Origin: an uncultured Aquimarina sp.
GTDB taxonomy: Bacteria; Bacteroidota; Bacteroidia; Flavobacteriales; Flavobacteriaceae
Assembly (NCBI GenBank): GCA_947500845.1
Contig: CANMTP010000009.1
Coordinates: forward strand, 97,255 to 161,254
Direction: 5' to 3'
DNA: 64,000 nucleotides
Part shown: positions 54,158 to 63,745 of the stretch, one piece after another
Layout of the letters: each line of letters begins with the position of its first letter
Position numbering within the stretch: position 1 is the first letter of the stretch
The notes under the pieces: model-generated
The model's input: the letters and a program-made list of their open reading frames with translations, nothing else
What the model was told of the DNA's origin: nothing
Databases searched by the model: none
Made by a program: the position numbers and the translations under genes

Positions 54158-55051
54158 TTAGTTATTTTTTAATTCAGATTCTATATTAATCCAGTTAACT
54201 CTCCAGTTTTTTTTTAAATGCTCACCGGTTGTATAAAAAAGAAATCTATTATCAGGTGTGACATATGGATTTCCTTGTCCAATATTATTAATTTTACTAT
54301 TCAGTCTTTTTGTGTTAATCCATTTGCCACTCCCATCATTAAAACTGATCATTAAGTCAAGCTGATTACCAATAGAGGCAAAAATTAGATAATCTTCTTT
54401 TGGTGAAACATATGGTGTGCATTTTTCGGTTTTTGAATTTGTCGAAATTGATGTTTTTTCTGCATTTTTGAATTTACCATCCTTTTGTTTTGAGTTATAA
54501 ATATCCATTTCGCTATAATTCAAATTACTCGAATGGAAATATAACGTTCCAGAATTTGTAATTGTTGGATGAGAAACTAATTTGTTTCTCAAGTTTGGAA
54601 TATCTACAAAAACTGGCTTATTCCATTCTCCATTAATTTTTTCTGATTTCCAAATATGCCAAGTAAGATGAACTCCATCAATATCAACAGGTCTTGTTGA
54701 ACTGAAATATAGTGTATTACCATTTGGTGAAAAACTCATTCCATGCTCATTATATTCACTATTGAAAAATGCTTTCTCAGGTTTAGACCAATTTCCATCA
54801 TTTTTTCTTATTACATAAACTTCAAATTGCTCAAAGTCTTTATCTGAAATAGTATAATAATATTCTTTTAAGTCAGGACTAAAAATTCCTTTGTGGATAA
54901 GCTTATTTTGAGGTATTATGCCTTGTTTAAATTCAAGAGGCATATTGTCTGGAACTTCCTCAGTTAAAAATTGCAATTTAATATTCTCGATTTCGTTTCT
55001 ACAACTCAAAAGCCCAATTGTAAATAGTAAGATTATTTTAAGTTTGTTCAT
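54158..55051 (-). CDS. TolB-like (PD40) beta-propeller lipoprotein
   Basis: This 297-residue protein has a lipoprotein signal (IILLFTIGLLSCRNE, Cys about 17). The body has PD40-type repeats: GIFSPDLKEYYYT, HGMSFSPNGNTLYFSS, HPTITNSGTLYFHS, PYVSPKEDYLIFAS and PYVTPDNRFLFYTT, about six propeller blades. No catalytic domain. It is probably a cell-surface or periplasmic binding protein; it looks intact, unlike several neighbours. Confidence 0.85.
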   Translation of the reverse strand: MNKLKIILLFTIGLLSCRNEIENIKLQFLTEEVPDNMPLEFKQGIIPQNKLIHKGIFSPDLKEYYYTISDKDFEQFEVYVIRKNDGNWSKPEKAFFNSEYNEHGMSFSPNGNTLYFSSTRPVDIDGVHLTWHIWKSEKINGEWNKPVFVDIPNLRNKLVSHPTITNSGTLYFHSSNLNYSEMDIYNSKQKDGKFKNAEKTSISTNSKTEKCTPYVSPKEDYLIFASIGNQLDLMISFNDGSGKWINTKRLNSKINNIGQGNPYVTPDNRFLFYTTGEHLKKNWRVNWINIESELKNN

Positions 55052-55169
55052 TTCATTAATAAATGGCCGTTCTAATGGCGTTTTATTTTATATTAGTCGT
55101 TTTTTCTTTTCCGAATGAGTGACAATTTGGTGGTTTTCATCTAAACAATAACAGATTTGATATTTAAAC

Positions 55170-55662
55170 CTAAATAATTTCGGGATAGCAATTTTTTTCA
55201 AAAGTTCGCATTTCAGCCACTATATTTGATTTCATCTTTTCCTCCTCTTCTCCTATACAAAAAAACATTTGCTGGTCATACTTTTGTGGTTTTTATAGTA
55301 GGCTTCTTCGAATCTATTTAAACAATGATTGTCATACCACAAAGAGGGGTTTCCCACTAAATAATATTCTAATAAGTCAGGTGTCGTTACAAGCATATAA
55401 CTAGCCAGTAAACCACCAAAGTATGACCAGCAAATACGTTTTTTGTCATATCGACCTTATAAGTATTTTCTAGAAATTGAAACACATCATTTCTTATAAA
55501 CGCAACAAAATCATTGGCTTTACCAGAGGCTAATCTTGCTTCTTTATCAAGAATTATATTGTTATTGCTATTAGATTCATCAGTAGTTTCATTTTTTTTG
55601 TTCTCATCATTACAAGATATTACTATTATTGAGATAAAGAGTACTGATAAAAATTTATTCAT
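55170..55662 (-). pseudogene. Broken lipoprotein esterase (alpha/beta hydrolase)
   Basis: The first frame (55387-55662) encodes a lipoprotein signal (FISIIVISCND) and runs to KNVFAGHT, then shifts out of frame at the nucleophile elbow. Deleting one T gives the expected GHxFGG, and the next frame reads GGLLASYMLVTTPDLL, YYLVGNPSLWYDNH and on to a second break at a T-run near 55260. The third frame reads CIGEEEEKMKSNIVAEM. Part of the normal N-terminal domain is also missing. The IroE/ferri-siderophore-esterase-like family is likely. Not functional. Confidence 0.8.
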
Positions 55663-55696
55663 TCTTTATGTTTACTTATTAGTTGTGAATTAAAGC

Positions 55697-55820
55697 TAAC
55701 GTTTTATATATGATTAGTTACCAGAAAGTATACAGGTACTTTCCGCCGTTGCTAAAGATAATTAATCGAAGTGATTTTCGATAGGAAAATTGATCCGCAA
55801 TTAATTCGTACACCTTGTTA
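55697..55820 (-). repeat. Attachment-site-like inverted repeat 2
   Basis: This 124-base element in gene direction runs from GTAAC to GTTAGC, so its ends TAAC/GTTA are complementary. The arms TGTACGAATTAATTGC and GTAACTAATCATATA pair with one extra base on one side. It has size, polarity, end complementarity and an unpaired base as in attC sites. It lies between the stop of the 55829 gene and the start of the broken esterase. Confidence 0.5.
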
Positions 55821-55828
55821 CAAAACGT

Positions 55829-56527
55829 TTATTTATTCGGATTCAAATAATCATCAATTCCGTCGGTCTCCAGAATCATTCTAGCTTTCCAATCGACTAA
55901 GACTAAATTATGTTGATTCATTATTTTTTTTATTTCTGTCTTGAAGGTATCTAATTTGTCCCAAGATGACAGTCCGTAAAAGCCTAGGGTTGTTATTTTA
56001 GAATCTTGAAGAAGTGCATATAAATTAAAGTCTGAAACTTCCATATAGATTCCATGATTTATCCTACCATATTGATTAAAAGATAGGGTACCTGTTTTTA
56101 TTGAACTAAACTCTTTTTCAAACTCCATCCATTCAATTCCATTTTTTAACGGTTTGGGTATTGAAGTTCTTACGTGCAATTTTTTAAATGCAGTCATTTC
56201 ATCACCAACATTCACAGATTCATTTTTGATAATCAGATTAATCGAATCTATCTCCTTTTTTATCAGCTCTAAAAACTCCCTTGATATAAATTCCAATTGT
56301 CTCCAGTCATCTTCTAAAATTTCTAAATTCAAAGTTTCCTTTTGATCTTGGTTTGTTTCAGGAATTATGTTTTCTATTGTTGGGAGAGTCATTAAAATAT
56401 CATTTGGATTGATCATTTGAATTTCTCTTCGGTTATTGTCAGAACTTTTTTTTTCAGTTTTCTTGTTACAACGAATTAAGTTCAATAGTGTGGTCAAAAA
56501 TACCAGTATAATTATATGTTTTTTCAT
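55829..56527 (-). CDS. Hypothetical lipoprotein
   Basis: This 232-residue protein has a signal (MKKHIIILVFLTTLLNLIRC) with a lipobox-like LIRC, then a charged linker and a mixed alpha/beta domain from residue 60. A C-terminal segment (TTLGFYGLSSWDKLDTF, VDWKARMILETD) resembles nothing I can name. The start at 56527 avoids reading into repeat 3; the frame itself remains open to 56608. Intact. Confidence 0.7.
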   Translation of the reverse strand: MKKHIIILVFLTTLLNLIRCNKKTEKKSSDNNRREIQMINPNDILMTLPTIENIIPETNQDQKETLNLEILEDDWRQLEFISREFLELIKKEIDSINLIIKNESVNVGDEMTAFKKLHVRTSIPKPLKNGIEWMEFEKEFSSIKTGTLSFNQYGRINHGIYMEVSDFNLYALLQDSKITTLGFYGLSSWDKLDTFKTEIKKIMNQHNLVLVDWKARMILETDGIDDYLNPNK

Positions 56528-56691
56528 TTTTGGTAGCGGTTTACGTTTGAAATGTAGCATGGGAAAAAGACGTTTACTTTTCGGATTAAGCACAAGCCAA
56601 ATTTTCAAATTTTGCAGCCTTATTAAAGAAGCAAAAACCTCTTGGAAAGCCTATAATAGTTTTGTCTTAGATATGTTGTTAGCAATTGACA
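56528..56691 (-). repeat. Array repeat 3 (second repeat type)
   Basis: In gene direction GGCTTGTGCTTAATCCGAAA (minus strand of 56579-56598) followed by AGT and, after four bases, GTCTTTTT is nearly the same as a block of repeat 6 (63779-63813). A CAAATTTTG/CAAAATTTG type symmetrical core lies at about 56600-56620. TTGCTAAC, complementary to GTTAGC of repeat 2, marks the distal end near 56686. Confidence 0.55.
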
Positions 56692-57413
56692 TTATTCTGT
56701 TTCTTTTGATTCTAAAAACTCCAAAATTCTGGTAACAATAAAATTAAGTTGTTCCTCTCTCGAAATTATAGCATTATTATCGCCCATTTGATGTCCATAA
56801 TATCCAAACTGGGAATGATTACCTCCTACAATTTCGTAAAATTTTGTATCTGAAGGTAGTTTTGATTAATCTTTTCAGGACTGGCAACTCCATCGTTTGT
56901 CCCATAAATTTTTAGCACATTGATATCTAATTTGGAAAGGTCAATATCTCTTGGATGAGTTGTACCAAGTAATATAAGATTTTTTATTGAATTTGGGTTT
57001 TCAAATACGAACTGCCCCGCCATTTTAGCGCCTTGAGAATGTCCAACTAGAGTATAAGAATCTTTATCGTCCAATAAATTCCTCTCGTTTATTAAATTAT
57101 ACCCTTTGGTTGCCATTCTCCAGGGCATACGAACAATTGTTATTTCATATCCATTCTCTGATAATTTACGAGATAGTGGTGAATAAGCAAATGGGTCGAC
57201 CAAAGCTCCTGGATACAAAAATATTGTACTTTTTGATCCTGATTTTGGAACGAAGGAAATGAATTCATCCGTAATATTTACTTCCACGGCGGTTCCGCTT
57301 TCTAAAATCGAATTATCAAAACCCTTAGCCTTAAAAACTGAATACATATAAATAAAAAAAGTGATTCCTGCTAATACCCAAACTGCCCCAAATATTTTTA
57401 GAATTTTTTTCAT
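56692..57413 (-). pseudogene. Alpha/beta hydrolase with a single-base frameshift
   Basis: The open frame 56826-57413 has an N-terminal membrane helix (FGAVWVLAGITFFIYMYSVF), the strand IFLYPGALVDPFAYS, the nucleophile elbow LVGHSQGAK and ILLGTTHPRD with the acid strand IYGTNDGV. After KINQN it shifts; the next frame continues the same fold (LPSDTKFYEIVGGNHSQFGY, with the catalytic His) to a stop at 56692. Adding one A in an A-run near 56865 would restore it. The break removes the catalytic histidine, so the product is inactive unless the frame slips. Confidence 0.85.
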
Positions 57414-57429
57414 TTCGTTTTTTGGTTTT

Positions 57430-57590
57430 GAGTCTTATCGCTCAAGCTTGTTGTCTAAGGTTTCATGTAAGAATAGTAGCGATTATTAATAAAAATACTT
57501 TTCAACTTTAGACTGACTATAAATATAAAAAAAGCGATTTCGATGAAGTACCGAAACTGCTATTATTTTTATACTTCGTGTATGCTGTAA
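57430..57590 (-). repeat. Array repeat 4 (imperfect inverted repeat)
   Basis: Between the stop of the 57639 pseudogene and the 57413 start, AAAATAATAGCAG pairs with CGCTACTATTCTT, and CGATTTCGATGAAG/ACTTCATCG-type symmetry lies inside. The ends are degenerate; no GTTRRRY is seen. Confidence 0.4.
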
Positions 57591-57638
57591 ATTAGTTAAT
57601 GCAATTTCACTTTTTACAATCAGTAATTATTATTCTCG

Positions 57639-58418
57639 TCATTCAAATATTGTATCGTACCATTGAATCACTTAATTGGCTGTTCTATCCAAGATTTCTG
57701 GGTCATCATAATATTGAAGATGTCCAGTTTCTCCTTCCCATTGTAATTTTTTATCCGCCGATTATAAATGATAATCAAAGAGTAATGCACCACTCATTTT
57801 AAGATAATTATTCACCCATACTCCTTTGTCTGACCAAATGTGGTACCAATCCCATACAAATTTCCCAGGTATTATAACTTCCATTCTGGTTTGGCTAACT
57901 GCAGGAACGTTTATCATTTCTTCTGCTTGATTATAGGGATTGTAAGCAACTTTACCAGCTGTAATTCTTTCTTCTAAAACTTCTTCAGTCCTCATCCATT
58001 CGATATCACCGACGCGATCTCGGTAATATCCTACAACTGCCACCAATTCTTTGAATGTAATATCCTCTGATACTGCTCCTAGCATTTCTGAACTTCCTCG
58101 GCATAGTGCAAATCCAACAATTGTTCATCGTCTACCATAGAAAGCGAAGCTAGGAATTTAACTAAAGCTTTAGCATCTTCGACTTTTCCCATAGAATCTC
58201 CAGAACTTTCTCCACGATATCTAGGGTCAAAGGCTAGTGCAACATAACCTAATTGAGCAAATCTTTTGGCATATTCCGTCGGTGCTCGCTCTTTAAGGTA
58301 GGTCATTAGTCCCAAAATTGGAATCGCTGGATATTTTTTTCCCTTCCTCATGATTAACTGGTAAATAAAGGTCTCCTACTAGGTCTAAGCCGGCACTTTG
58401 AAATTTTACTTTTTTCAT
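57639..58418 (-). pseudogene. Degraded alpha/beta (dienelactone-type) hydrolase
   Basis: Start at 58418: VKFQSAGLDLVGDLYLPVNH, then a frameshift in a seven-A run near 58335; the frame resumes YPAIPILGLMTYLKERAP, LALAFDPRYRGESSG. A second shift follows near 58082; the frame goes on VSEDITFKELVAVVGYYRDR to a stop at 57762. The same frame then reads KLQWEGETGHLQYYDDPEI and VIQWYDTIF across two stop codons to 57639. At least two frameshifts and two nonsense changes make it clearly non-functional. Confidence 0.88.
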
Positions 58419-58471
58419 TTCATTTTATCAATGTCTGCCGGCTTGTTAATAGGTTTGTTGTATATGGTGAT

Positions 58472-59755
58472 TTATTCGCTATTGATTCTTTCTAAAATCA
58501 ATGATGAAAAGGATTTCACACCTATTTTTATACACTCTTCATCAACTCTGAAATTGGGGGCGTGATTCATCGCAATTATACCATTTTCACGATTTGAACC
58601 ACCTAATAAAAAATATACTCCAGGTATTTTTTGTTGAAAATAAATGAAATCGTCATTGAAATAAGGAATTTGACCATAATTCGTCAAAACAGTTTTGTTG
58701 CCATAAATATTATTGAGAATGTTTATCGCGTTATCTGTTAATTTTTCATCGTTTAGTACAGTTGGATTTTCTTGAATATATGATGTTGTGATGAATTCGC
58801 TTTTATATGCTGAGTTATTTATGATTTGCTCAATTTTTGGTAAAATTTTTGGTAAATTAGATTTTTTCGTTTCATACAGATCGGCTTTTATGTGAAGTTG
58901 ATTGTTATCTTCCTCAGTAACGAAATTTTCTTCCAAAAAAAGATAGTTTTTAAAAATAGTATTCGGATTGGTCAACCCAATAATAGAATCAAATGCTTTT
59001 GGAATTTCCCAAGGGTTTGCTCCATCTTTTTTTCTTAGAATATCGCTCCTTATTTTATTGTAGAGCGTTTTTGCATCGTCTTTAGAAAATTTATCGCTGA
59101 ATGTAATTTGTACTCGCTTTTGATATGCATACATTTCGTTGGGTTTGACCACTATTTGACCAAGTGGTAATGCAGTTACGTGCAATGAATATATCTCGTC
59201 AATATTCATTTTGGAAAATTTACTATTGGCAACCATATTCTTAGCTCCTACAAAAGTTTCTTCTTCTGGTTGAAATATGAAATATACTGTGCCATTTAGT
59301 GAATCTTTATTTTGGGATAACACTTCAGCTATTCCAAGTCCAATTGCCATATGGACATCGTGACCGCAGCCGTGTTGAACTCCGCTAACTTTGGATCGAT
59401 ACGATACTTTATCGGGAAAATCACTAGGAATAGCGTCCATGTCAACTCTCCAAGCTACGTTTTTCCCATTTTCCTTTCCTTTCAAGATTCCAATAACACC
59501 ATTCCCTGCGATTTTGGTCTTAACTTCCAAACCTAGATCAGATAAGTAATTGGCAATAATTTCAGAACTCCTTGATTCATTTCCAGCCAGTTCGGGATTT
59601 TGGTGAAAGTCTCTTCTTATTTCAACCAAACTATCAAATATTTCTTCGGTATCTTTTTCAATTTTTTGATGGATGGTTTTTTCATCGGAAGTCTTGCAAC
59701 CCATTGTAATGTTTAATAACGATACTAATAATATGAGATGGTTTTTCAGTTTCAT
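58472..59755 (-). CDS. M20D amidohydrolase (IAA-amino-acid hydrolase type), lipoprotein
   Basis: This 427-residue protein has a lipoprotein signal (LILLVSLLNITMGCKTSD). The M20D metal site is complete: VDMDAIPS (Asp), GVQHGCGHDVHMAIG (Cys and two His), FQPEEETFVGA (Glu-Glu), and a C-terminal MNHAPNFRVDE (His). IRRDFHQNPELAGNES is the family start. It hydrolyses N-acyl or amino acid conjugates outside the cytoplasm. One of the few intact genes of the array. Confidence 0.92.
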   Translation of the reverse strand: MKLKNHLILLVSLLNITMGCKTSDEKTIHQKIEKDTEEIFDSLVEIRRDFHQNPELAGNESRSSEIIANYLSDLGLEVKTKIAGNGVIGILKGKENGKNVAWRVDMDAIPSDFPDKVSYRSKVSGVQHGCGHDVHMAIGLGIAEVLSQNKDSLNGTVYFIFQPEEETFVGAKNMVANSKFSKMNIDEIYSLHVTALPLGQIVVKPNEMYAYQKRVQITFSDKFSKDDAKTLYNKIRSDILRKKDGANPWEIPKAFDSIIGLTNPNTIFKNYLFLEENFVTEEDNNQLHIKADLYETKKSNLPKILPKIEQIINNSAYKSEFITTSYIQENPTVLNDEKLTDNAINILNNIYGNKTVLTNYGQIPYFNDDFIYFQQKIPGVYFLLGGSNRENGIIAMNHAPNFRVDEECIKIGVKSFSSLILERINSE

Positions 59756-59779
59756 ATATTGATGTTTATTTGGTGTTTT

Positions 59780-59815
59780 TCATTATACACCTTGTGGAAC
59801 GTTTATTCGTTAGAT
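59780..59815 (-). repeat. Partial array repeat 5
   Basis: In gene direction AATAAACGTTCCACAAGGTGT, followed by ATAATG, matches the distal arm of repeat 2 (AATAAACGTTTTGTAACAAGG, then TGTACG). Only one arm is left before the M20D gene. Confidence 0.4.
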
Positions 59816-59876
59816 ATTATGTGTTCTACCTTTTAATTTTCGCTTATTAAAATCACGTACTCTCCTCATGGTCTTA

Positions 59877-60200
59877 TTAATTAATGATTGTATATACAAT
59901 TAAAAGTACAGACATAAAACCTCCAATTACATAGTGACTACAACTTTCTTGAAAAATTGGGTTCACTGGAAAGAATACCAGGGGAGTTCCAATTAAAAAG
60001 ATTAGACCTACTGCAATTTGAGCAACTTTAAATGGTTTCCTAGAAAGTTCATCAACTTGAAATTCCGAATCTGTCCCTCAATTTTTGATTTTCAGTTTTT
60101 TGGACTCCCACTCGCATATAGCAAATTCTACTCTCGTATAAGCATTTATTGAATATTCAATTTCGTTACAACAGCTTTTACATTTTCCGGTAACTTTCAT
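59877..60200 (-). pseudogene. Small zinc-ribbon membrane protein with in-frame TGA
   Basis: A 107-codon frame runs from ATG 60200 to TAA 59877, interrupted only by TGA at codon 41. It encodes MKVTGKCKSCCNEIEYSINA, a middle part ending KIKN-stop-GTDSEFQVDEL, and a membrane helix (IAVGLIFLIGTPLVFF). The TGA stands where a cysteine codon (TGT/TGC) would complete a zinc ribbon C-x2-C pair. No selenocysteine element is recognised, so a nonsense mutation is the simple view. Confidence 0.7.
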
Positions 60201-60215
60201 TTATTGCATTCAGTT

Positions 60216-60390
60216 TAATACAACACAACGCCAAAAGTTTTAATCGGAGCAGGGAAAGTGAGCTAGAACCAATTGATTTCTCTGTGCATTTTTATTTCTT
60301 ATTAAACTTTTAAAATTTAGCGCCTTTGCAAAAAGCAAGCGACCTTTTGACGTAAAACTAAGCTTTGCTCTGAGTTAATAATCATGTTAG
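60216..60390 (-). repeat. Array repeat (between the 60397 gene and the zinc-ribbon gene)
   Basis: In gene direction it begins ATGCTAAC and ends GGCGTTGTGTTG, i.e. core-like ends GCTAAC and GTTGTGT. The interior TTTTTGCAAAGGCGCTAAATT resembles TTTGCAAAGACCGCCAAATT of the repeat at 63746-63965. The arms pair poorly. Confidence 0.45.
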
Positions 60391-60396
60391 CATCCA

Positions 60397-60933
60397 TTAT
60401 TTTATTTTCAAAGAATTCATTATTTCATCTGCAATTTGTTCCCATTCTGCAATATTTTTTTCGGTACAATTAAATGTTGAAAGTAATAATTTTTCATCCA
60501 AATCGGTAAAGAACACTGTATTGTAGATTTTCGTGTCAATTGCAGGAGTAATTAACTTTAAATAACCAACCTTTTGTCCATTAATTTCTTTCACACCAGA
60601 ATCTTTCCATTCGGCAGTAGGATGCATATTTTTAAACATATCCACAAAGTTTTGCACATATGATTCTATCAAATCTTGACTAGCTTTGTTTTGTGTTAAA
60701 TTTAAAGCAACATTTATTTCACCGCTTTCATTCGAATATACAAGTGTTGGTCTCCTTTCAGAAGGGTATTTTAGTTTCATTAATTCTTCTGACATTCTCT
60801 CAAATTTTTTTGGAATTTTCAATTCAATTTTGTCATTTAACAAGGACTTTAATTCAAGTTCATTTTTTCTAATTGTCATTGATAGTAATGGAATTATAAG
60901 AATTCCAATAAATACTAATTTTAAATTTTTCAT
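60397..60933 (-). CDS. Exported hypothetical protein (PsbP/DcrB-like fold possible)
   Basis: This 178-residue protein has an N-terminal signal (LKLVFIGILIIPLLSMTI). The mature part reads as one alpha/beta domain: KIELKIPKKFERMSEELM, LVYSNESGEINVALNLTQ, GYLKLITPAIDTKIYNTVFF, LLLSTFNCTEKNIAEWEQIA and a final helix MNSLKIK. This pattern is close to DUF1795/DcrB-like proteins, which share the PsbP fold. The function is unknown. Intact. Confidence 0.7.
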   Translation of the reverse strand: MKNLKLVFIGILIIPLLSMTIRKNELELKSLLNDKIELKIPKKFERMSEELMKLKYPSERRPTLVYSNESGEINVALNLTQNKASQDLIESYVQNFVDMFKNMHPTAEWKDSGVKEINGQKVGYLKLITPAIDTKIYNTVFFTDLDEKLLLSTFNCTEKNIAEWEQIADEIMNSLKIK

Positions 60934-61340
60934 TTAATTTCTTTCGGTTTTTTTGTTTTACTGTTCGTTGAGAAATGTAGGACAAGTGATAAGCGACATG
61001 ATTCAGATTTATACTAAGCCAAATATAAATATTTTGCCTTGATCTCTTTTTCATGAACGCCATATTTTATAGTTGCCGACTTTATAAATAAAAACAGATA
61101 TTTCGATTGGGCCCAAAAAACCTATGTTTTTCTTTTATATTATTACCAACTTCTTTCTCTTTTGGTGCAAACATAGAGATGTGTTCCTTACCTTTTTGGT
61201 CAATATTATAATTTCTCAAAAGTCCAGAAATAATCCTTTAAACTTTGTTATTCAAATCTCCCCTTTTTTGCAAAATTTCACCTTTTTGACGTTTAACTTT
61301 TTCAATTCTTATGGTTTTTCAAATGGCATAAAAGGAGTTG
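60934..61340. other. 407-base gap without a recognised gene
   Basis: Both strands have only short frames. A GCCAAATATAAATATTTTGCC-like symmetry near 61018-61040 may be a decayed array repeat. Nothing else can be supported. Confidence 0.4.
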
Positions 61341-61369
61341 AATAAACACCCGTTTTAACAGTGTTTATT
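61341..61369 (-). terminator. Hairpin at the end of the GNAT pseudogene
   Basis: A perfect 9-base inverted repeat AATAAACAC/GTGTTTATT with an 11-base loop overlaps the stop of the GNAT pseudogene. Confidence 0.5.
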
Positions 61370-61950
61370 TTTTGTGATAAGTTGTTGGTCACACCAATAC
61401 CAGATAGTTTCTTTACTTCCAGTTTCGTAGGGTGCAAATTTGCTAAATTCCATTCCAATTTTTTGCATCACCCTAATCGATGCGTTATTTTCTTTCATTG
61501 CAATAGCAATTATCTTTTTTAAATGGAGTTGATCAAATCCGTAAGTTAAAATGGTTTCGGCTGCCTCGGTTGCGATACCTCATCCCCAATATTCTGGCAA
61601 AAATCTGTATGCAAGATCAATTTCATCAAACTCTGGTAGATACTCTAAACCTGCCCGGCCTACAAAATGCATCCCGTTCTTTAAAACAGTGGTTCACCTG
61701 CCAAATCCATACTTTTTATAGTTGCTAATTCTTCTCCGTATTCCTTTTCTATTTCTTCTATTGATTCAACTACAGGCTCTCCAGTAAACTTTTGTACCTC
61801 TGGATCAGAATGCAAATTAAATAGTTCCTCTTTGTCATCCAAAGTGATTTCTATCAATAATAACCTTTCTGTTTCAATCAAGTTTTTAACTTTATTACTT
61901 TTTACATATTGCCGTACATAGTTTATTTTTCTACTTGTTTTTGAATCCAA
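61355..61950 (-). pseudogene. Broken GNAT acetyltransferase (RimJ/RimL type)
   Basis: The N-terminal frame reads NLIETERLLLIEITLDDKEE and LHSDPEVQKFTGEP, then shifts near 61685. The next frame continues FVGRAGLEYLPEFDEIDLAY, a TGA in place of Trp in YWGxGIATEAAE, and GFDQLHLKKIIAIAMKENNA to a stop at 61355. The acetyl-CoA-binding G-x-G-x-A segment is therefore interrupted. The 5' end overlaps the stop of the upstream hydrolase gene, so its own start may also be lost. Confidence 0.85.
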
Positions 61951-62906
61951 TCCATTAGATCATCTTTATTTATTGTATTCCAGGTTGATTGTGCATTCTT
62001 TTTTTGTGAAGGATTATCTTCGGGTTGTAAAACGATCAATTCCGTACTTTCATTTCCTACAAGTTTCAATTCAGCTAAAAAACTGACTATATCTGTCGCA
62101 TTGTTTTCATACAACGTTCTGAGATACTTTGTTAGCCTATACTTTATTGCAGGATCTATGTAGGCTCTTACAGCATAGTTTTTGTAAACTGTAATATTTC
62201 TATTTTTTTCATCAAAGTAGCTATATGGTGAGAACTCGTGATAACTTTCAGGCGAAGTCTTGGGCGTACCGTTCAAATATGTTTCCAACATATAATTTAT
62301 AAATATTGGCTCCCACAGGTTAACTCGGTTAATTCTTATATCTCGTTTATGCTGATACCATTTTCTTGTCCAATCCAAGGTAAAATTACAGATAACGATA
62401 CCTTTTATATCAAGTTGAAATCCATAGTCACCTTCCTTTGAACATTTAATATATCTCATCGCTCTATGTCCTACCAAACTAGCTCCTAAAAAGAAAATAT
62501 TTTCATTTGGCAAATTATATCTAGTAAAGGCTTCTTGAATTAGCTTATAGGTAGATAGTATTGATGTCTGAGAAAAGTAAAAGTCAAAAGGAATTTCGGT
62601 CGAAACCGACAGCACCGCAAACCCTTGTTCGTTTGCTTGATTATACATCTGTTTTGCATTTTTATTCTTTTTGTCATAACCAGAATCCTCAAGAAAAATG
62701 AGTACACCTTCAGCAGCTTTACCTTTAGGAAGCATTAGCGTATATCCCCTTTGAATAAATGGTAAGAAGTTATTCTCTCCTGTTCCAATTCTTAGGCTAT
62801 CATCTTTTACGGGTTGGTAACGCTCAACTATTTTCTGTGAAAAGGACTTCTTGCTAAAAACAATCAACAAGATGAGTAAAAGGAAAAGCTTTAAAGTTTT
62901 ATTCAT
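61923..62906 (-). CDS. Exported alpha/beta-hydrolase-like protein
   Basis: This 327-residue protein has a signal peptide (LKLFLLLILLIVFSKKSFSQ). An alpha/beta hydrolase pattern follows: RGYTLMLPKGKAAEGVLIFL, an elbow FFLGASLVGHRAM (GASLVG, where GASLGG is usual), and IVLQPEDNPSQ in the acid region. A clear catalytic His near the C-terminus is not obvious, so the protein may be altered or non-catalytic. Start at 62906 rather than 62921 by fit to the signal. Confidence 0.7.
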   Translation of the reverse strand: MNKTLKLFLLLILLIVFSKKSFSQKIVERYQPVKDDSLRIGTGENNFLPFIQRGYTLMLPKGKAAEGVLIFLEDSGYDKKNKNAKQMYNQANEQGFAVLSVSTEIPFDFYFSQTSILSTYKLIQEAFTRYNLPNENIFFLGASLVGHRAMRYIKCSKEGDYGFQLDIKGIVICNFTLDWTRKWYQHKRDIRINRVNLWEPIFINYMLETYLNGTPKTSPESYHEFSPYSYFDEKNRNITVYKNYAVRAYIDPAIKYRLTKYLRTLYENNATDIVSFLAELKLVGNESTELIVLQPEDNPSQKKNAQSTWNTINKDDLMDWIQKQVEK

Positions 62907-63049
62907 TATCATTTTCTTCAATTGTGCAAAGCGTGAGTCTGTGTATTTACTCTGTTTGTTTATTCAAATATATAGAAGTTGTTTTTAATCTGTATTGGAA
63001 TGAAGATTTTTGTCAAAAAGTGTTTAAATGATTCTTTCTGATTCTAAAG

Positions 63050-63735
63050 GAGCCATATTTTGGTAAAAAAAGGATAAAAATAGCTTTCATCTTGTTGATC
63101 AAAGCATCAAATCCAAATATTGATACTATTCTTTTAAGATTATGACAGTTAAAGACCAAGTAAACTTCTCCAAAGACTTTCTCTTAGGTTTTAGTCAATG
63201 TATAATCAACATACAATTGTCTTTTGAGAGTTCAAAACTAATGTCCTACTGATTTGTTGCCTTTGATTGTAATATTCTGAGTTTATGTTGACCTTGTCAT
63301 TGTTACGGTTTGTATGCTCCTGATACTCTGTTCTCTCAATAACCCTTCCTAACTTATTTGTGCTATATTTTATTCTGAGAGGGCATCCCCGACAAACTTT
63401 AATTTTGTAGTGTTTTATTTTGTAAGATAGTCTAACGTTGTCGAGTTTTTTGTTATACCACCTTCCTATGGTATGCAGGTTTTGTTTGGGGGCATGTATA
63501 AGAGTCTTGTGCTTCATTATAAATAAAGCTTTGCAAAGCAAAATCAAGGTTGGTTTTGCTAGAACTAGATTCTTTGGGCGAGATGTAGGTTCTAACACCA
63601 AGTTTACACAATTTTTAAGCCCTTTGCGAGAATGACACGCTTTATTAGCCATCACATTGGTTTTGATACCTTCTTCCAATTCTCCGAAGTCTTCTTTTTT
63701 CAGTGTCGTCCAAAATTGTATTGGTAGTAATTTCA
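63050..63735 (-). mobile_element. Transposase remnant (IS1182/IS5-like)
   Basis: A decayed frame contains GIKTNVMANKACHSRKGL, which resembles the V-M-A-D-K-G/A-Y of IS5-type DDE transposases. Further on, YKIKHYKIKVCRGCPLRIKY resembles the C-x2-CPLR motif of IS1182-type enzymes, and after stop codons EKVFGEVYLVFNCHNLKR matches the end of such transposases. No terminal repeats are recognised. Defective. Confidence 0.6.
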
Positions 63736-63745
63736 TTTTTAATAT

